This document shows, one piece after another, positions 1 to 6,894 of a stretch of 15,403 nucleotides of DNA (the first letter of the stretch is position 1; each line of letters begins with the position of its first letter). Origin of the DNA: Candidatus Flexifilum breve (GTDB taxonomy: Bacteria; Chloroflexota; Anaerolineae; Aggregatilineales; Phototrophicaceae); the NCBI GenBank assembly GCA_016717205.1, contig JADKGC010000020.1, positions 1 to 15,403 on the forward strand, written 5' to 3'. The translations under genes and the position numbers were made by a program. The notes beneath the pieces are model-generated. The model was not told the DNA's origin. It was given only the letters and a program-made list of their open reading frames with translations, and ran no database searches.

Positions 1-196
1 GCGGCCATTCGAAGAAGGTGATCGCCGTGCCGAGCGCGCCCGTCTCATTGCCGAAATACAGGTGATAGCTGCCGGGGTCATCAAAGTTGACCGTCTTCTT
101 GACAAGGCGCAGACCGAGAACCCCCGTGTAAAAGTCGACGGTGCGCTGCGCATTGGCCGCGGCCAGCGTGATGTGATGCAGTCCGAGAATCGTCAT
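1..196 (-). CDS. mhqO: VOC-family ring-cleaving dioxygenase, MhqO-like (partial, N-terminal 65 residues)
   Basis: The first 65 residues are visible; the rest lies beyond the left window edge. They begin MTILGLHHITLAA and contain FYTGVLGLRLVKKTVNFDD and YHLYFGNETG, the N-terminal beta-alpha-beta module of vicinal-oxygen-chelate proteins. The LHH motif near residue 7 supplies a metal-ligand histidine in this family. The wording of these motifs matches the MhqO group, which is linked to breakdown of hydroquinone or catechol adducts in Firmicutes. The ATG is preceded by an AGGA ribosome site about 7 nt upstream. It starts 36 nt after the stop of a carboxylesterase gene on the same strand, so the two are probably co-transcribed. 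The fold assignment is secure. The substrate is inferred from family and neighbourhood, and a glyoxalase-like role cannot be excluded from this fragment. Confidence 0.85.
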   Translation of the reverse strand, partial: MTILGLHHITLAAANAQRTVDFYTGVLGLRLVKKTVNFDDPGSYHLYFGNETGALGTAITFFEWP

Positions 197-232
197 GGTT
201 TGTTCCTATCGCTACGATACTTAGACGGCTAT

Positions 233-876
233 CTATTCCGATTTCTTACCCGCAACTGTTTGCATAATTTCGCGCACAAATGCGATCTCATCTTCATTGA
301 CCAGGTGCCCCATGCCGGGGTACAAACGCACGGTGACGTCCGCGTCCATGTGCCGGAGCAGTTCCGCCGATCCAGTCGACGCGCTCTTTCGGGATGTGAA
401 AATCAACATCACTGCACCCGAAGAAGACCGGCGTTCTGTCCAGCGATCCGGGCATCGGGCGTCAGCACATCACCAATCAACCCGCCGCTTAAGACCAGCA
501 CCCCGCCATAGCGCCAGGGATTGCGCGCCGCCCATTCGACCGCCAAACACGCGCCCTTGCGAAAAACCCAGCAGGCCAGGATTTGCTCGCTGGTGAACCC
601 CGGCCCAGCACATGATCGACCAATCCGCTGATCGGCGAGCGCGGAGGTCAAATGCGGCTCGTTCTTCTCCCGCGGTTCGAGAAAACGGTAGGGATACCAT
701 GTATTGCCTGCCGCCTGCGGCGCAAGGTAGGCGAAATCGGGCTGATCCAGTTCGGGCACGAGCGAGAGAATATCTTCCGCGCGCGCTCCGCGCCCGTGAA
801 TCATGATCAGCACGGCTTTGGCGGCAGCCAGCGGCTGCCCCATGCCCAGTACTGGCTGTCTTTGATGAATGGTCAT
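233..876 (-). pseudogene. Carboxylesterase/phospholipase (MhqD/YodD-like alpha/beta hydrolase), multiply frameshifted
   Basis: The ATG at 876 lies 2 nt after the stop of the upstream oxidoreductase gene. Frame 1 gives MTIHQRQPVLGMG, then AVLIMIHGRGARAEDIL (oxyanion-hole region) and APQAAGNTWYPYRF, as in small serine esterases of the phospholipase/carboxylesterase family. The remainder can be read only by switching frame at about six places: near 627, 599, 576, 555, 444 and 369. The restored reading has the nucleophile elbow GFSQG, the acid in CSDVDFHIPKERVDW and the catalytic histidine in YPGMGHLVNEDE, and ends ...AGKKSE at the TAG at 233, about 215 residues and close to family size. All catalytic residues survive and no in-frame nonsense mutation was seen. 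At least two shifts are explained by a one-base change in a G run. This may be sequencing or assembly error rather than decay. Homologues are often paired with MhqO, as here. Confidence 0.8.
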
Positions 877-878
877 CG

Positions 879-2138
879 TTAGCGTTTGCTTTCTTTATCG
901 AGGAAACGGCTTAAGTCACGCAATGGGCCGCGCAGCAGCGCGCCGAGCATGAGCGTCGGGGTCATGACTCGGTCGGCGTCGATCTGCCGCGTGAGCATGA
1001 GGCCGAAGCGTTCCATGGTCAGCGGGTCTTGCAGCAACCAGCGGACGGGCGTCTGCGCCCAGGCAGGTGCGGGTTCGTAGAGGCTGGTGCGCACGCGCTC
1101 CAACGTCGAGCTATACATGGGATAGGTGTGGCGGCGGACGGCGGCATCATAGGCGGCCAACGCTTCGCCCCACAACTTAGCCCCGTGTTTCCATTCCAAA
1201 ATCGCTTCGGCCAACTGTTTGGCCGTGAATACGGCATCGTACAGCCCTTGCCCGTCAATCGGATCTTTCTGGTGGTAAGCATCGCCGACGAGCGCCCACC
1301 CTGCCCCGCCCGCCTGTCGGTACAGGTTGCCAATGCGCCGCATCCCGCGCACCTCGGTGATTCGTTCAGCCCCGTCGATGATCTCGGCGAGGAATGCGTG
1401 CTGGCGGATCAAACTTTCATAGAATTGGTTCGCTTTACCCGGTTCCGGTTCCAGCAGTTCGGTACGCCCTTCAATGGCGATCACTTTCGTGTCGTCGGCG
1501 CTGTCCATCACCAGATAGCCGACGCCGAACTCCTGTCCAAACGCCAGCGCCGTCGGTTCAGCGAACGGTTTCGCTCCGCGCCAATACGCATAGTAGATCG
1601 AGGTCGGGTACTGGTCATGCACGTCGTATTCCGCCGCGCCGACCTTACGCGCGATCAGGCTGAAACGTCCGTCCGCGCCGATCACCACGTCCGCCGTGAT
1701 CTGCTCGCCCGCGCTCGTCACCACGCCTGCAACCCGCTGACCATCCCGCAGCACATCGGTCACGGCGACACCATCCCGCGCCTCGACCGTTTGGCTCGCC
1801 GTATTCCAGAGCGCCGCGTCGAAGCGCGCCCGGTCAATCGCATAGGCGTAGTCGCGGCCATCCAGCCTGGGAATGCGCATCTCAGTCTGCATGCCCGGTG
1901 TGGCGTTCAGCATCCGGCGGATCTTCGGCGTGTTGTGGGCATAAGCCGTCTCCTCAGCGCCAATTTCGTCGAGTAAGCGCATCGTCGACGCGTAGATGAT
2001 CGGGCTGGACGCGCCCGGTAAGCTCGGCATGGTCGCGCGTTCCAGCAGCAGCACGCGCAGCCCGGCTTGACCGAGGCGGGCGGCCAGTGTCGCTCCCGCC
2101 GGACGCCCGCCGACGACAATTACATCATAATCCCTCAT
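879..2138 (-). CDS. FAD-dependent oxidoreductase (PHBH-fold monooxygenase / geranylgeranyl-reductase-like)
   Basis: A 419-residue flavoprotein starting MRDYDVIVVGGRPAGATLA. The start at 2138 was chosen because the Rossmann strand begins right there and an AGGGA sequence lies upstream; the frame stays open far upstream, but that part is antisense to the amylase gene. Domains in order: the dinucleotide-binding fingerprint at residues 10-15 (GGRPAG) with an acidic strand end (LLLER), the DG motif at D156-G157 (IGADGRFS), and the FAD-ribityl motif GDAYHQKDPIDGQG from residue 285, followed by a helical C-terminus. This arrangement is that of para-hydroxybenzoate-hydroxylase-type enzymes, including aromatic hydroxylases and geranylgeranyl reductases. 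The substrate cannot be read from the sequence. It is first in a minus-strand cluster with an esterase and a ring-cleaving dioxygenase, which suggests oxidation of an aromatic or quinone compound, by inference only. Confidence 0.88.
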   Translation of the reverse strand: MRDYDVIVVGGRPAGATLAARLGQAGLRVLLLERATMPSLPGASSPIIYASTMRLLDEIGAEETAYAHNTPKIRRMLNATPGMQTEMRIPRLDGRDYAYAIDRARFDAALWNTASQTVEARDGVAVTDVLRDGQRVAGVVTSAGEQITADVVIGADGRFSLIARKVGAAEYDVHDQYPTSIYYAYWRGAKPFAEPTALAFGQEFGVGYLVMDSADDTKVIAIEGRTELLEPEPGKANQFYESLIRQHAFLAEIIDGAERITEVRGMRRIGNLYRQAGGAGWALVGDAYHQKDPIDGQGLYDAVFTAKQLAEAILEWKHGAKLWGEALAAYDAAVRRHTYPMYSSTLERVRTSLYEPAPAWAQTPVRWLLQDPLTMERFGLMLTRQIDADRVMTPTLMLGALLRGPLRDLSRFLDKESKR

Positions 2139-2171
2139 AGAGTCGTCCCTGTAACTCAATCGTTCACCTTC

Positions 2172-2201
2172 ATTATGGTCGTGCGACGCTGATTTCCTCA
2201 A
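2172..2201 (-). promoter_or_regulatory. Putative sigma70-type promoter of the oxidoreductase-esterase-dioxygenase cluster
   Basis: On the minus strand a TTGAGG box (2201-2196) and a CATAAT box (2177-2172) are separated by 18 nt. Transcription would begin near 2165 and leave a leader of about 27 nt before the ATG at 2138. The -10 box matches 5 of 6 consensus positions and the -35 box 4 of 6. Placement between divergent genes supports the call; it rests on pattern alone. Confidence 0.4.
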
Positions 2202-2228
2202 CTCCCTAAGCGGATTCTCAGGATGATT

Positions 2229-2241
2229 CCCCATCATGGGG
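2229..2241. promoter_or_regulatory. Perfect 13-bp palindrome in the divergent intergenic region
   Basis: CCCCAT-C-ATGGGG forms a perfect inverted repeat with a single central base. It sits between the divergent oxidoreductase and GH13 genes, 45-57 nt upstream of the GH13 start and upstream of the putative minus-strand promoter. The arms are only 6 bp, so chance is possible. If functional it would be an operator; no regulator gene is next to it. Confidence 0.25.
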
Positions 2242-2285
2242 CGATATGGTAGACTCCGCCTGTTTGAATGAGCAAAGAGGTTTAC

Positions 2286-3902
2286 ATGATGAAAAAGTGG
2301 TTTTTGATCGGGCTGCTGCTGGCGCTGAGCATCACGCCTGTACTGGCGCAGGAAACCGCGCCGAGCGCGCCATGGTGGAACGACCGCGTCTTCTACGAAA
2401 TCTTCGTCCGCAGCTTCTATGACAGCGACGCCGACGGCATCGGCGACCTGCAAGGCGTCATCCAAAAGCTCGACTACCTGAACGATGGGGACCCGAATAC
2501 GACGACCGACCTCGGCGTGACGGGCATCTGGCTGATGCCGATCACCCAGTCGCCGAGCTATCACGGTTACGATGTCACCGACTACCAGACGGTTGACGAA
2601 GATTACGGCACAACCGAGGACTTCCGCGAGCTGATGGCCGCGGCCCACGAACGTGGCATTGCCGTCATCGTCGACTTTGTCGCCAACCACACCTCGGATC
2701 AAATCTCGTGGTTCACCGCGTCCGCGCGCGGCGATGAGGACTATGCCGACTGGTACATCTGGTCGGACACCGACCCCGGTTACGCTGGGCCGTGGGGTCA
2801 GGGCGTGTGGCATCAGCGTAATGGGCGCTACTTCTACGGTGTGTTCTGGAGCGGCATGCCCGACCTCAACTACACCAACCCGGAAGTCACCGAGACCATG
2901 TACGACAATGCTCGCTTCTGGCTGGAAGATATGGGCGCGGACGGTTTCCGCATGGACGCGCTGCGCTATGTCGTCGAAGAAGATCGGTCAATGGCCGATA
3001 CCGACTCTACACTCGAATGGACGGCCAACTTCAACGCCTACATGGACTCGATCAACCCGAATTCGCTGATGGTCGGCGAAGTGTGGACGGACAGCGACAC
3101 TGTCGCGCAGTATCTCGACGCGGGCAGCCTCGACCTCGCGTTTGAGTTTGACCTCGCTACCGCCATGATGAGCGCCTCGTCATCCGGCTCAAGCAGCATC
3201 ATGCAGTCGCGCGCCGCCAACGTGAATGAGCTTTACCCCAACGGCCAGTACGCCGCCTTCCTGACCAATCACGATCAGAACCGCGTGATGAGCGAACTCC
3301 GCTCCGATGTGAACAAAGCGAAGGTGGCGGCGAGTCTGCTGCTGACCAATCGCGGCGTGCCGTTCATCTATTACGGCGAGGAGATCGGCATGATCGGCGA
3401 AAAACCAGATGAACGCATCCGTACACCCATGCAGTGGGAACTGGAAGCGACGACCGTCGGCTTCACCGACGCGCGCCGCCCGTGGGAACCGATGCAGTCG
3501 AACTTCACGACCGCCAACGTCGCTACCCAGACCGACGATGCAGACTCGCTCCTCAGCCACTACCGCAACCTGATCCATCTGCGCAACGATCACATCGCGC
3601 TGCGCCAAGGCGACTATATTGCGGTCGAGTCCGGCTCACGCAAGCTCTACGCCTTCATTCGCCAGCACGCCGACGAAACGCTGCTCGTGCTCATCAACGT
3701 AGATGATGAACCCATCACCGATTATGCTCTCACGCTCGCCGAGGGCAGCTTCACGCTGGGCACGCCAGCAGTCATTTTCGGTCAGGGCGAGCTGACACCG
3801 CTCACGCTCAACATGGCAGGCGGCTTTGACGCCTATCAGCCGTTCGCAGAAGTCGCGCCGTACAGCACCACCGTGATTCGCCTTGCCAGCGCTGGCGAAT
3901 AA
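2286..3902 (+). CDS. Secreted GH13 alpha-amylase-family glycoside hydrolase
   Basis: A 538-residue protein that hydrolyses or transglycosylates alpha-glucosidic bonds outside the membrane. It opens with a Sec signal peptide (MMKKWFLIGLLLALS..PVLA, predicted cut before QETA). The start at 2286 (or 2289) follows an AAAGAGG ribosome site at 2274-2280; the ATG at 2268 overlaps that site and was rejected. The four GH13 regions are present: DFVANHTS (residues 130-137), GFRMDALRY with the nucleophile Asp224, VGEVWTD with the acid/base Glu265, and FLTNHDQNR with Asp330. Further C-terminal, VPFIYYGEEIGM and RTPMQWE resemble oligo-alpha-glucosidases and extracellular amylases, and a short beta domain closes the protein. 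Exact specificity is not decidable. The cyclophilin gene follows after 42 nt and may be co-transcribed. Confidence 0.95.
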   Translation: MMKKWFLIGLLLALSITPVLAQETAPSAPWWNDRVFYEIFVRSFYDSDADGIGDLQGVIQKLDYLNDGDPNTTTDLGVTGIWLMPITQSPSYHGYDVTDYQTVDEDYGTTEDFRELMAAAHERGIAVIVDFVANHTSDQISWFTASARGDEDYADWYIWSDTDPGYAGPWGQGVWHQRNGRYFYGVFWSGMPDLNYTNPEVTETMYDNARFWLEDMGADGFRMDALRYVVEEDRSMADTDSTLEWTANFNAYMDSINPNSLMVGEVWTDSDTVAQYLDAGSLDLAFEFDLATAMMSASSSGSSSIMQSRAANVNELYPNGQYAAFLTNHDQNRVMSELRSDVNKAKVAASLLLTNRGVPFIYYGEEIGMIGEKPDERIRTPMQWELEATTVGFTDARRPWEPMQSNFTTANVATQTDDADSLLSHYRNLIHLRNDHIALRQGDYIAVESGSRKLYAFIRQHADETLLVLINVDDEPITDYALTLAEGSFTLGTPAVIFGQGELTPLTLNMAGGFDAYQPFAEVAPYSTTVIRLASAGE

Positions 3903-3944
3903 GCTACAATGGCGCACCTACTTAAGTTCAGGAGATTGAACTGT

Positions 3945-5183
3945 ATGAAGAATATGATCCGTTTGGCGCTGCTGGCCCTGGTCGTCGGCGCTTTGATGGT
4001 CAGCACGGTCGCCGCGCAGGACGCGCAGACCCCGACGGAAATCTGTGACGCCGCTACCCCGGCCACCGACCCCGCCAATCGTGAATTTGCGCAGGCGGAA
4101 CAGGTACTGGAAGCGGGCGTCGACTATCGCGCCGTGTTCTGCACGGGCGCGGGTGCTGTCTACATCGACTTGCTCGAAACCGAATCGCCGATCACGGTGA
4201 ACAGCTTCGTGTTCCTCGCGCAGCAGGGCTACTATAACAACACCACCTTCCACCGCGTCATTCAGGACTTCATGGCGCAGGGTGGCGACCCTACGGCGAC
4301 GGGCACCGGTGGCCCCGGCTACCAGTTCGTGAACGAGAACACGGGCTACCTCACATTTGACCGCGCCGGTTGGCTAGCGATGGCCAATGCCGGGCCGAAC
4401 ACCAACGGCTCGCAGTTCTTCATCACGACCGTCCCCTACCCCAGCCTCGACTTCGGCTACACGATTTTCGGCGAAGTGCTGGAAGGTCAGGAAAGTGTCG
4501 AAGGCATCGAGCTGCGTGATCCGGCAGCGGCGACTACCCCCGGCACATCACTCGACACCGTCGTGATCGTGACCGACCCGGCGAGCGTCACCACGACCTA
4601 TGTCGCGCCCGAACCCGCGACGCAGGACGAAGTCCTCGCCGTCATTGAGGAGTTGCGCGGCATGCTCCCCCCAACGCTGGCGATCGACGAAGAGACGACG
4701 GGCGTATTCACGGCTGAACAGGTCGTCGCGACCGCGCCGGAAGCCGTGCGCGCCGAATACGCTGACCTGCTGAGCGCCAACAACTTCGAATACCGCGTGT
4801 CGAATCGCATCACCAACGCGACCTGCGCGACGAACATTCAGTTCTGGGCCCTGGCCTATTCGCTGGATCGCTTCGCCACGCCGGAAGAGGCTGCCGCGGC
4901 GATCGCGTCGGGCACGCTTGGACGCATTGCGACGGAAGCGGGCTTCACCGAAACCGCATCTGAAACGCTGCCCAACCCGGTTTTCACGCAGAACCGGACC
5001 GTATGCGAAACCGACTCGGTGGATGCGCTCACCTTCTGGCAGCGCGGACACTTTGTCGTGACCGTGCGCGCGACCTTCCCGGCGCAGACCGACGCCACGA
5101 CCGAACAGTGGCTGGCCGAACGTGTCGGCATCGCCACCTACGAACGCATCTTCGCGGACGTGCTGCGCCGCGAAATGCGCTAA
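3945..5183 (+). CDS. Secreted cyclophilin-type peptidyl-prolyl isomerase with an unrecognised C-terminal domain
   Basis: A 412-residue protein with a Sec signal peptide (MKNMIRLALLALVVGA..VAAQ). The ATG at 3945 is chosen over upstream in-frame codons because AGGAG lies at 3930-3934. Residues about 40-210 form a cyclophilin domain that catalyses cis/trans isomerisation of proline bonds. FHRVIQDFMAQGGDP carries the catalytic Arg104 with Phe109, Met110 and Gln112, followed by LAMANAGPNTNGSQFFIT. The usual LDGKH segment reads LDFGY, so the active-site histidine position is Tyr; other bacterial cyclophilins vary here too. After a TTTYVAPEPATQDE linker, residues about 215-412 form a second domain that I do not recognise, with cysteines in ATCATN and RTVCETD that could pair outside the cell. 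It ends just before a strong hairpin. Typical cyclophilins are about 170-200 residues, so this is a two-domain form. Confidence 0.93.
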   Translation: MKNMIRLALLALVVGALMVSTVAAQDAQTPTEICDAATPATDPANREFAQAEQVLEAGVDYRAVFCTGAGAVYIDLLETESPITVNSFVFLAQQGYYNNTTFHRVIQDFMAQGGDPTATGTGGPGYQFVNENTGYLTFDRAGWLAMANAGPNTNGSQFFITTVPYPSLDFGYTIFGEVLEGQESVEGIELRDPAAATTPGTSLDTVVIVTDPASVTTTYVAPEPATQDEVLAVIEELRGMLPPTLAIDEETTGVFTAEQVVATAPEAVRAEYADLLSANNFEYRVSNRITNATCATNIQFWALAYSLDRFATPEEAAAAIASGTLGRIATEAGFTETASETLPNPVFTQNRTVCETDSVDALTFWQRGHFVVTVRATFPAQTDATTEQWLAERVGIATYERIFADVLRREMR

Positions 5184-5194
5184 CCCATAAAGCA

Positions 5195-5234
5195 ACCGGG
5201 ACGAGTGTCAGCTCGTCCCGGTCAGCGATCTTTT
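5195..5234 (+). terminator. Rho-independent-like terminator after the cyclophilin gene
   Basis: A perfect 11-bp stem (ACCGGGACGAG with CTCGTCCCGGT, 5195-5205 and 5212-5222) with a 6-nt loop begins 11 nt after the cyclophilin stop. A short TTTT run follows at 5231-5234, 8 nt after the stem, so the U tract is weak and displaced. It may serve the convergent importer operon from the other side as well. Confidence 0.6.
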
Positions 5235-5269
5235 GGTCGGGGCCAAGCACGTGGGGTTCCTGCCCTGAT

Positions 5270-5325
5270 TTCAACCCTCTCCCACGCAAGGGGGAGCGGA
5301 GGCTCACGGGGGGGGGGGGGTGGGG
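5270..5325. repeat. REP-like CCCTCTCCC..GGGGGAG element followed by a 13-G homopolymer
   Basis: In the convergent gap between the cyclophilin and ATPase genes, CTCTCCC (5277-5283) and GGGGGAG (5290-5296) form a 7-bp stem with one G-T pair around an ACGCAA loop. A run of 13 G (5308-5320), then T and GGGG, follows. Hairpins of this CCCTCTCCC type are recalled as a common dispersed intergenic repeat in Chloroflexota genomes; only one copy is in this window, so dispersal is inference. The homopolymer length may be misread. It could also act as the minus-strand terminator of the importer operon, but no U tract is present. Confidence 0.4.
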
Positions 5326-5353
5326 TCCGCCTTTCCCACGCCTCGCCCCATCA

Positions 5354-6340
5354 CTATCCCCTCAATCCGGCAAGCAACGCATAAATCGTGTCGTATTCGC
5401 GGCTCTGTCCGCCGCGCTGTACTTGATAACGCACCCCGTGCGACCCGGCAGTCACTTCCACGCAATCAACGCAGTTCTCAACGACGGCGAAGCCCGCCCG
5501 TTCAAGCGCGCGCAGCGTCCACACGCGATAGATCCCACTGCCGATTAACTTGATCGGCGTCGGGTGCGGGCGTTCGACATGAAACGCGCCCTCGCTGACA
5601 TTGAAGGTCACGCCCTCATTCTGAAACGCGGAAGCGAACGCGCCGCTCAATACGAGGTCTTCCGGCGCGCCTTCTGTCAGCCTGCCGTTGGCCAGCAGGC
5701 AGACCCGATCGGCGGTGCGCAGCGCCAGATCGAGATCGTGCGTGGAAAGCAAAATCGCCCGTCCGCTCGTCCGCGCCAAGTCACGCAGCAGGAACATGAT
5801 TTCCGCGCGGCGCGGCAGGTCGAGGAAGGCGGTCGGCTCGTCGAGGATCATCAACGCGGGTTCCTGCGCCAACGCCCGGGCGATCATCACTTTCTGGCGT
5901 TCACCGTCGCTCAATTCTCCGACGGGGCGATACGCCAGGTCCGCTGCACCAACGGCTTCAATCGCGCGCGCGACCGCCGCTTTATCGTCCTCTTGCAGGC
6001 GGCTCGTCCAGTCCGTATACGGGTAGCGCCCCAAGGCGACCAAGTCGTAGACGGTGAGCGCCCCCGCATCAACGCGTTCGGTGAGCACCACACTCAGCCG
6101 CTGTGCCAGCGTCCGCGCGTCGAGCTTGCGCACATCCTGCCCCATGACCAGCGTACGCCCACCCAACGGCGCCTGCATGCCCGCCAATGTGCGGATGAGC
6201 GTCGATTTGCCCGCGCCATTCTGCCCGAGCAAGCACACCAATTCGCCCGCCGACAGCGTCAAATTGAGGTGGGCGGCAACCGATTTCTTCGCGTAGCCGA
6301 TGCTCAATCCTTCGGCGCACAAAATGATCGTCTGGTTCAT
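5354..6340 (-). CDS. btuD: ABC importer ATP-binding protein, BtuD-like, with C-terminal extension
   Basis: A 328-residue cytoplasmic ATPase that powers the BtuC-type permease. It starts MNQTIILCAEGLSIGY; the ATG at 6340 overlaps the permease stop by 4 nt (ATGA), indicating translational coupling. Walker A GQNGAGKS is at residues 39-46, the signature LSDGERQKV precedes Walker B ALMILDEPTAFLD with its catalytic Glu, and the H-loop is STHDLDLAL, all canonical for iron-chelate/cobalamin-type (FepC/BtuD) ATPases. These enzymes are normally about 250-270 residues. Here a further 75-85 residues follow (VERPHPTPIKLIGSGIYRVW, then a VEVTAGSHGVRYQVQRGG strand-rich segment) that do not belong to the ATPase core. 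The cobalamin riboswitch upstream of the operon makes B12 or another corrinoid the likely cargo. Confidence 0.92.
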   Translation of the reverse strand: MNQTIILCAEGLSIGYAKKSVAAHLNLTLSAGELVCLLGQNGAGKSTLIRTLAGMQAPLGGRTLVMGQDVRKLDARTLAQRLSVVLTERVDAGALTVYDLVALGRYPYTDWTSRLQEDDKAAVARAIEAVGAADLAYRPVGELSDGERQKVMIARALAQEPALMILDEPTAFLDLPRRAEIMFLLRDLARTSGRAILLSTHDLDLALRTADRVCLLANGRLTEGAPEDLVLSGAFASAFQNEGVTFNVSEGAFHVERPHPTPIKLIGSGIYRVWTLRALERAGFAVVENCVDCVEVTAGSHGVRYQVQRGGQSREYDTIYALLAGLRG

Positions 6341-6894
6341 GCGCTGAACGTTTCCCGCAAATTGCGCCGCGCGAGGATCACCCACACGACCACGGGCGCG
6401 CCGATCAACGCGGTGATGGCATTCAGCGGCAGCACGACCTGCGCGCCGGGCACCTGTGCGATCACATCGGCGACCAGCGCTAGCGCCGCGCCGAGCAACG
6501 CCGTGGCGGGCATGAGATAGCGATGATCCGACGTGCCGAGCAAGATCCGGCACAGATGCGGCACCGCTACGCCCAAAAACCCGATCGGTCCACAGAACGC
6601 AGTCACCGCGCCCGCCAGCAGCGACGCTGCTGCCAGAATCGCCCAGCGTGCCCGCCGCACATCCACGCCCATGCTGCGCGCGTAGGTTTCTCCGAGCAGG
6701 AACGCGTTCAGTGGCTTGGCGACCATGCTTGCGGTCACGAGACCGATCAGGATAGCAACGGCGAACAACGGCATTTGCGACCAGGTCACGCCGCCAAACG
6801 TCCCGAACGTCCAGTTCACATAGGTCTGGATGCGATCCGGAATACTGAAGTGCATGAGGATGCTCACCAGCGACCCAGTCATATAGCCGACCAT
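6337..6894 (-). CDS. btuC: BtuC-like ABC importer permease, C-terminal part (split reading frame)
   Basis: Carries the second half of a FecCD/BtuC-family permease in 185 codons: MVGYMTGSLVSILMH, then LNAFLLGETYARSMGVDV (part of the cytoplasmic coupling region), TAFCGPIGFLGVAVPHLCR (a FecCD-family hallmark) and the final helices ending ARRNLRETFSA. Its apparent ATG overlaps the TGA of the preceding half (TGATG at 6896-6892). In homologues the sequence runs on as IIGLMVGYM, so one missing C in a CC pair restores a single protein of about 362 residues. Either the permease is truly made as two coupled pieces or a base is missing. Its stop overlaps the ATPase start. Confidence 0.88.
   Translation of the reverse strand: MVGYMTGSLVSILMHFSIPDRIQTYVNWTFGTFGGVTWSQMPLFAVAILIGLVTASMVAKPLNAFLLGETYARSMGVDVRRARWAILAAASLLAGAVTAFCGPIGFLGVAVPHLCRILLGTSDHRYLMPATALLGAALALVADVIAQVPGAQVVLPLNAITALIGAPVVVWVILARRNLRETFSA

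Noticed and set aside
1029..1976. Plus-strand open frame of 315 codons opposite the FAD oxidoreductase
   Set aside because: Antisense to conserved FAD motifs; Arg/His-rich with no domain signature.
2139..2813. Open frame extending the FAD oxidoreductase to 644 residues
   Set aside because: The added N-terminal part is antisense to the GH13 signal and catalytic regions and precedes a perfect Rossmann start at 2138 with a ribosome site; it is a codon-bias shadow.
5564..6520. Long plus-strand open frame of 318 codons opposite the ATPase and permease
   Set aside because: It is antisense to the Walker motifs of a recognised gene, has a Gln/Arg/Ala-rich composition typical of antisense GC-rich frames, and shows no domain.
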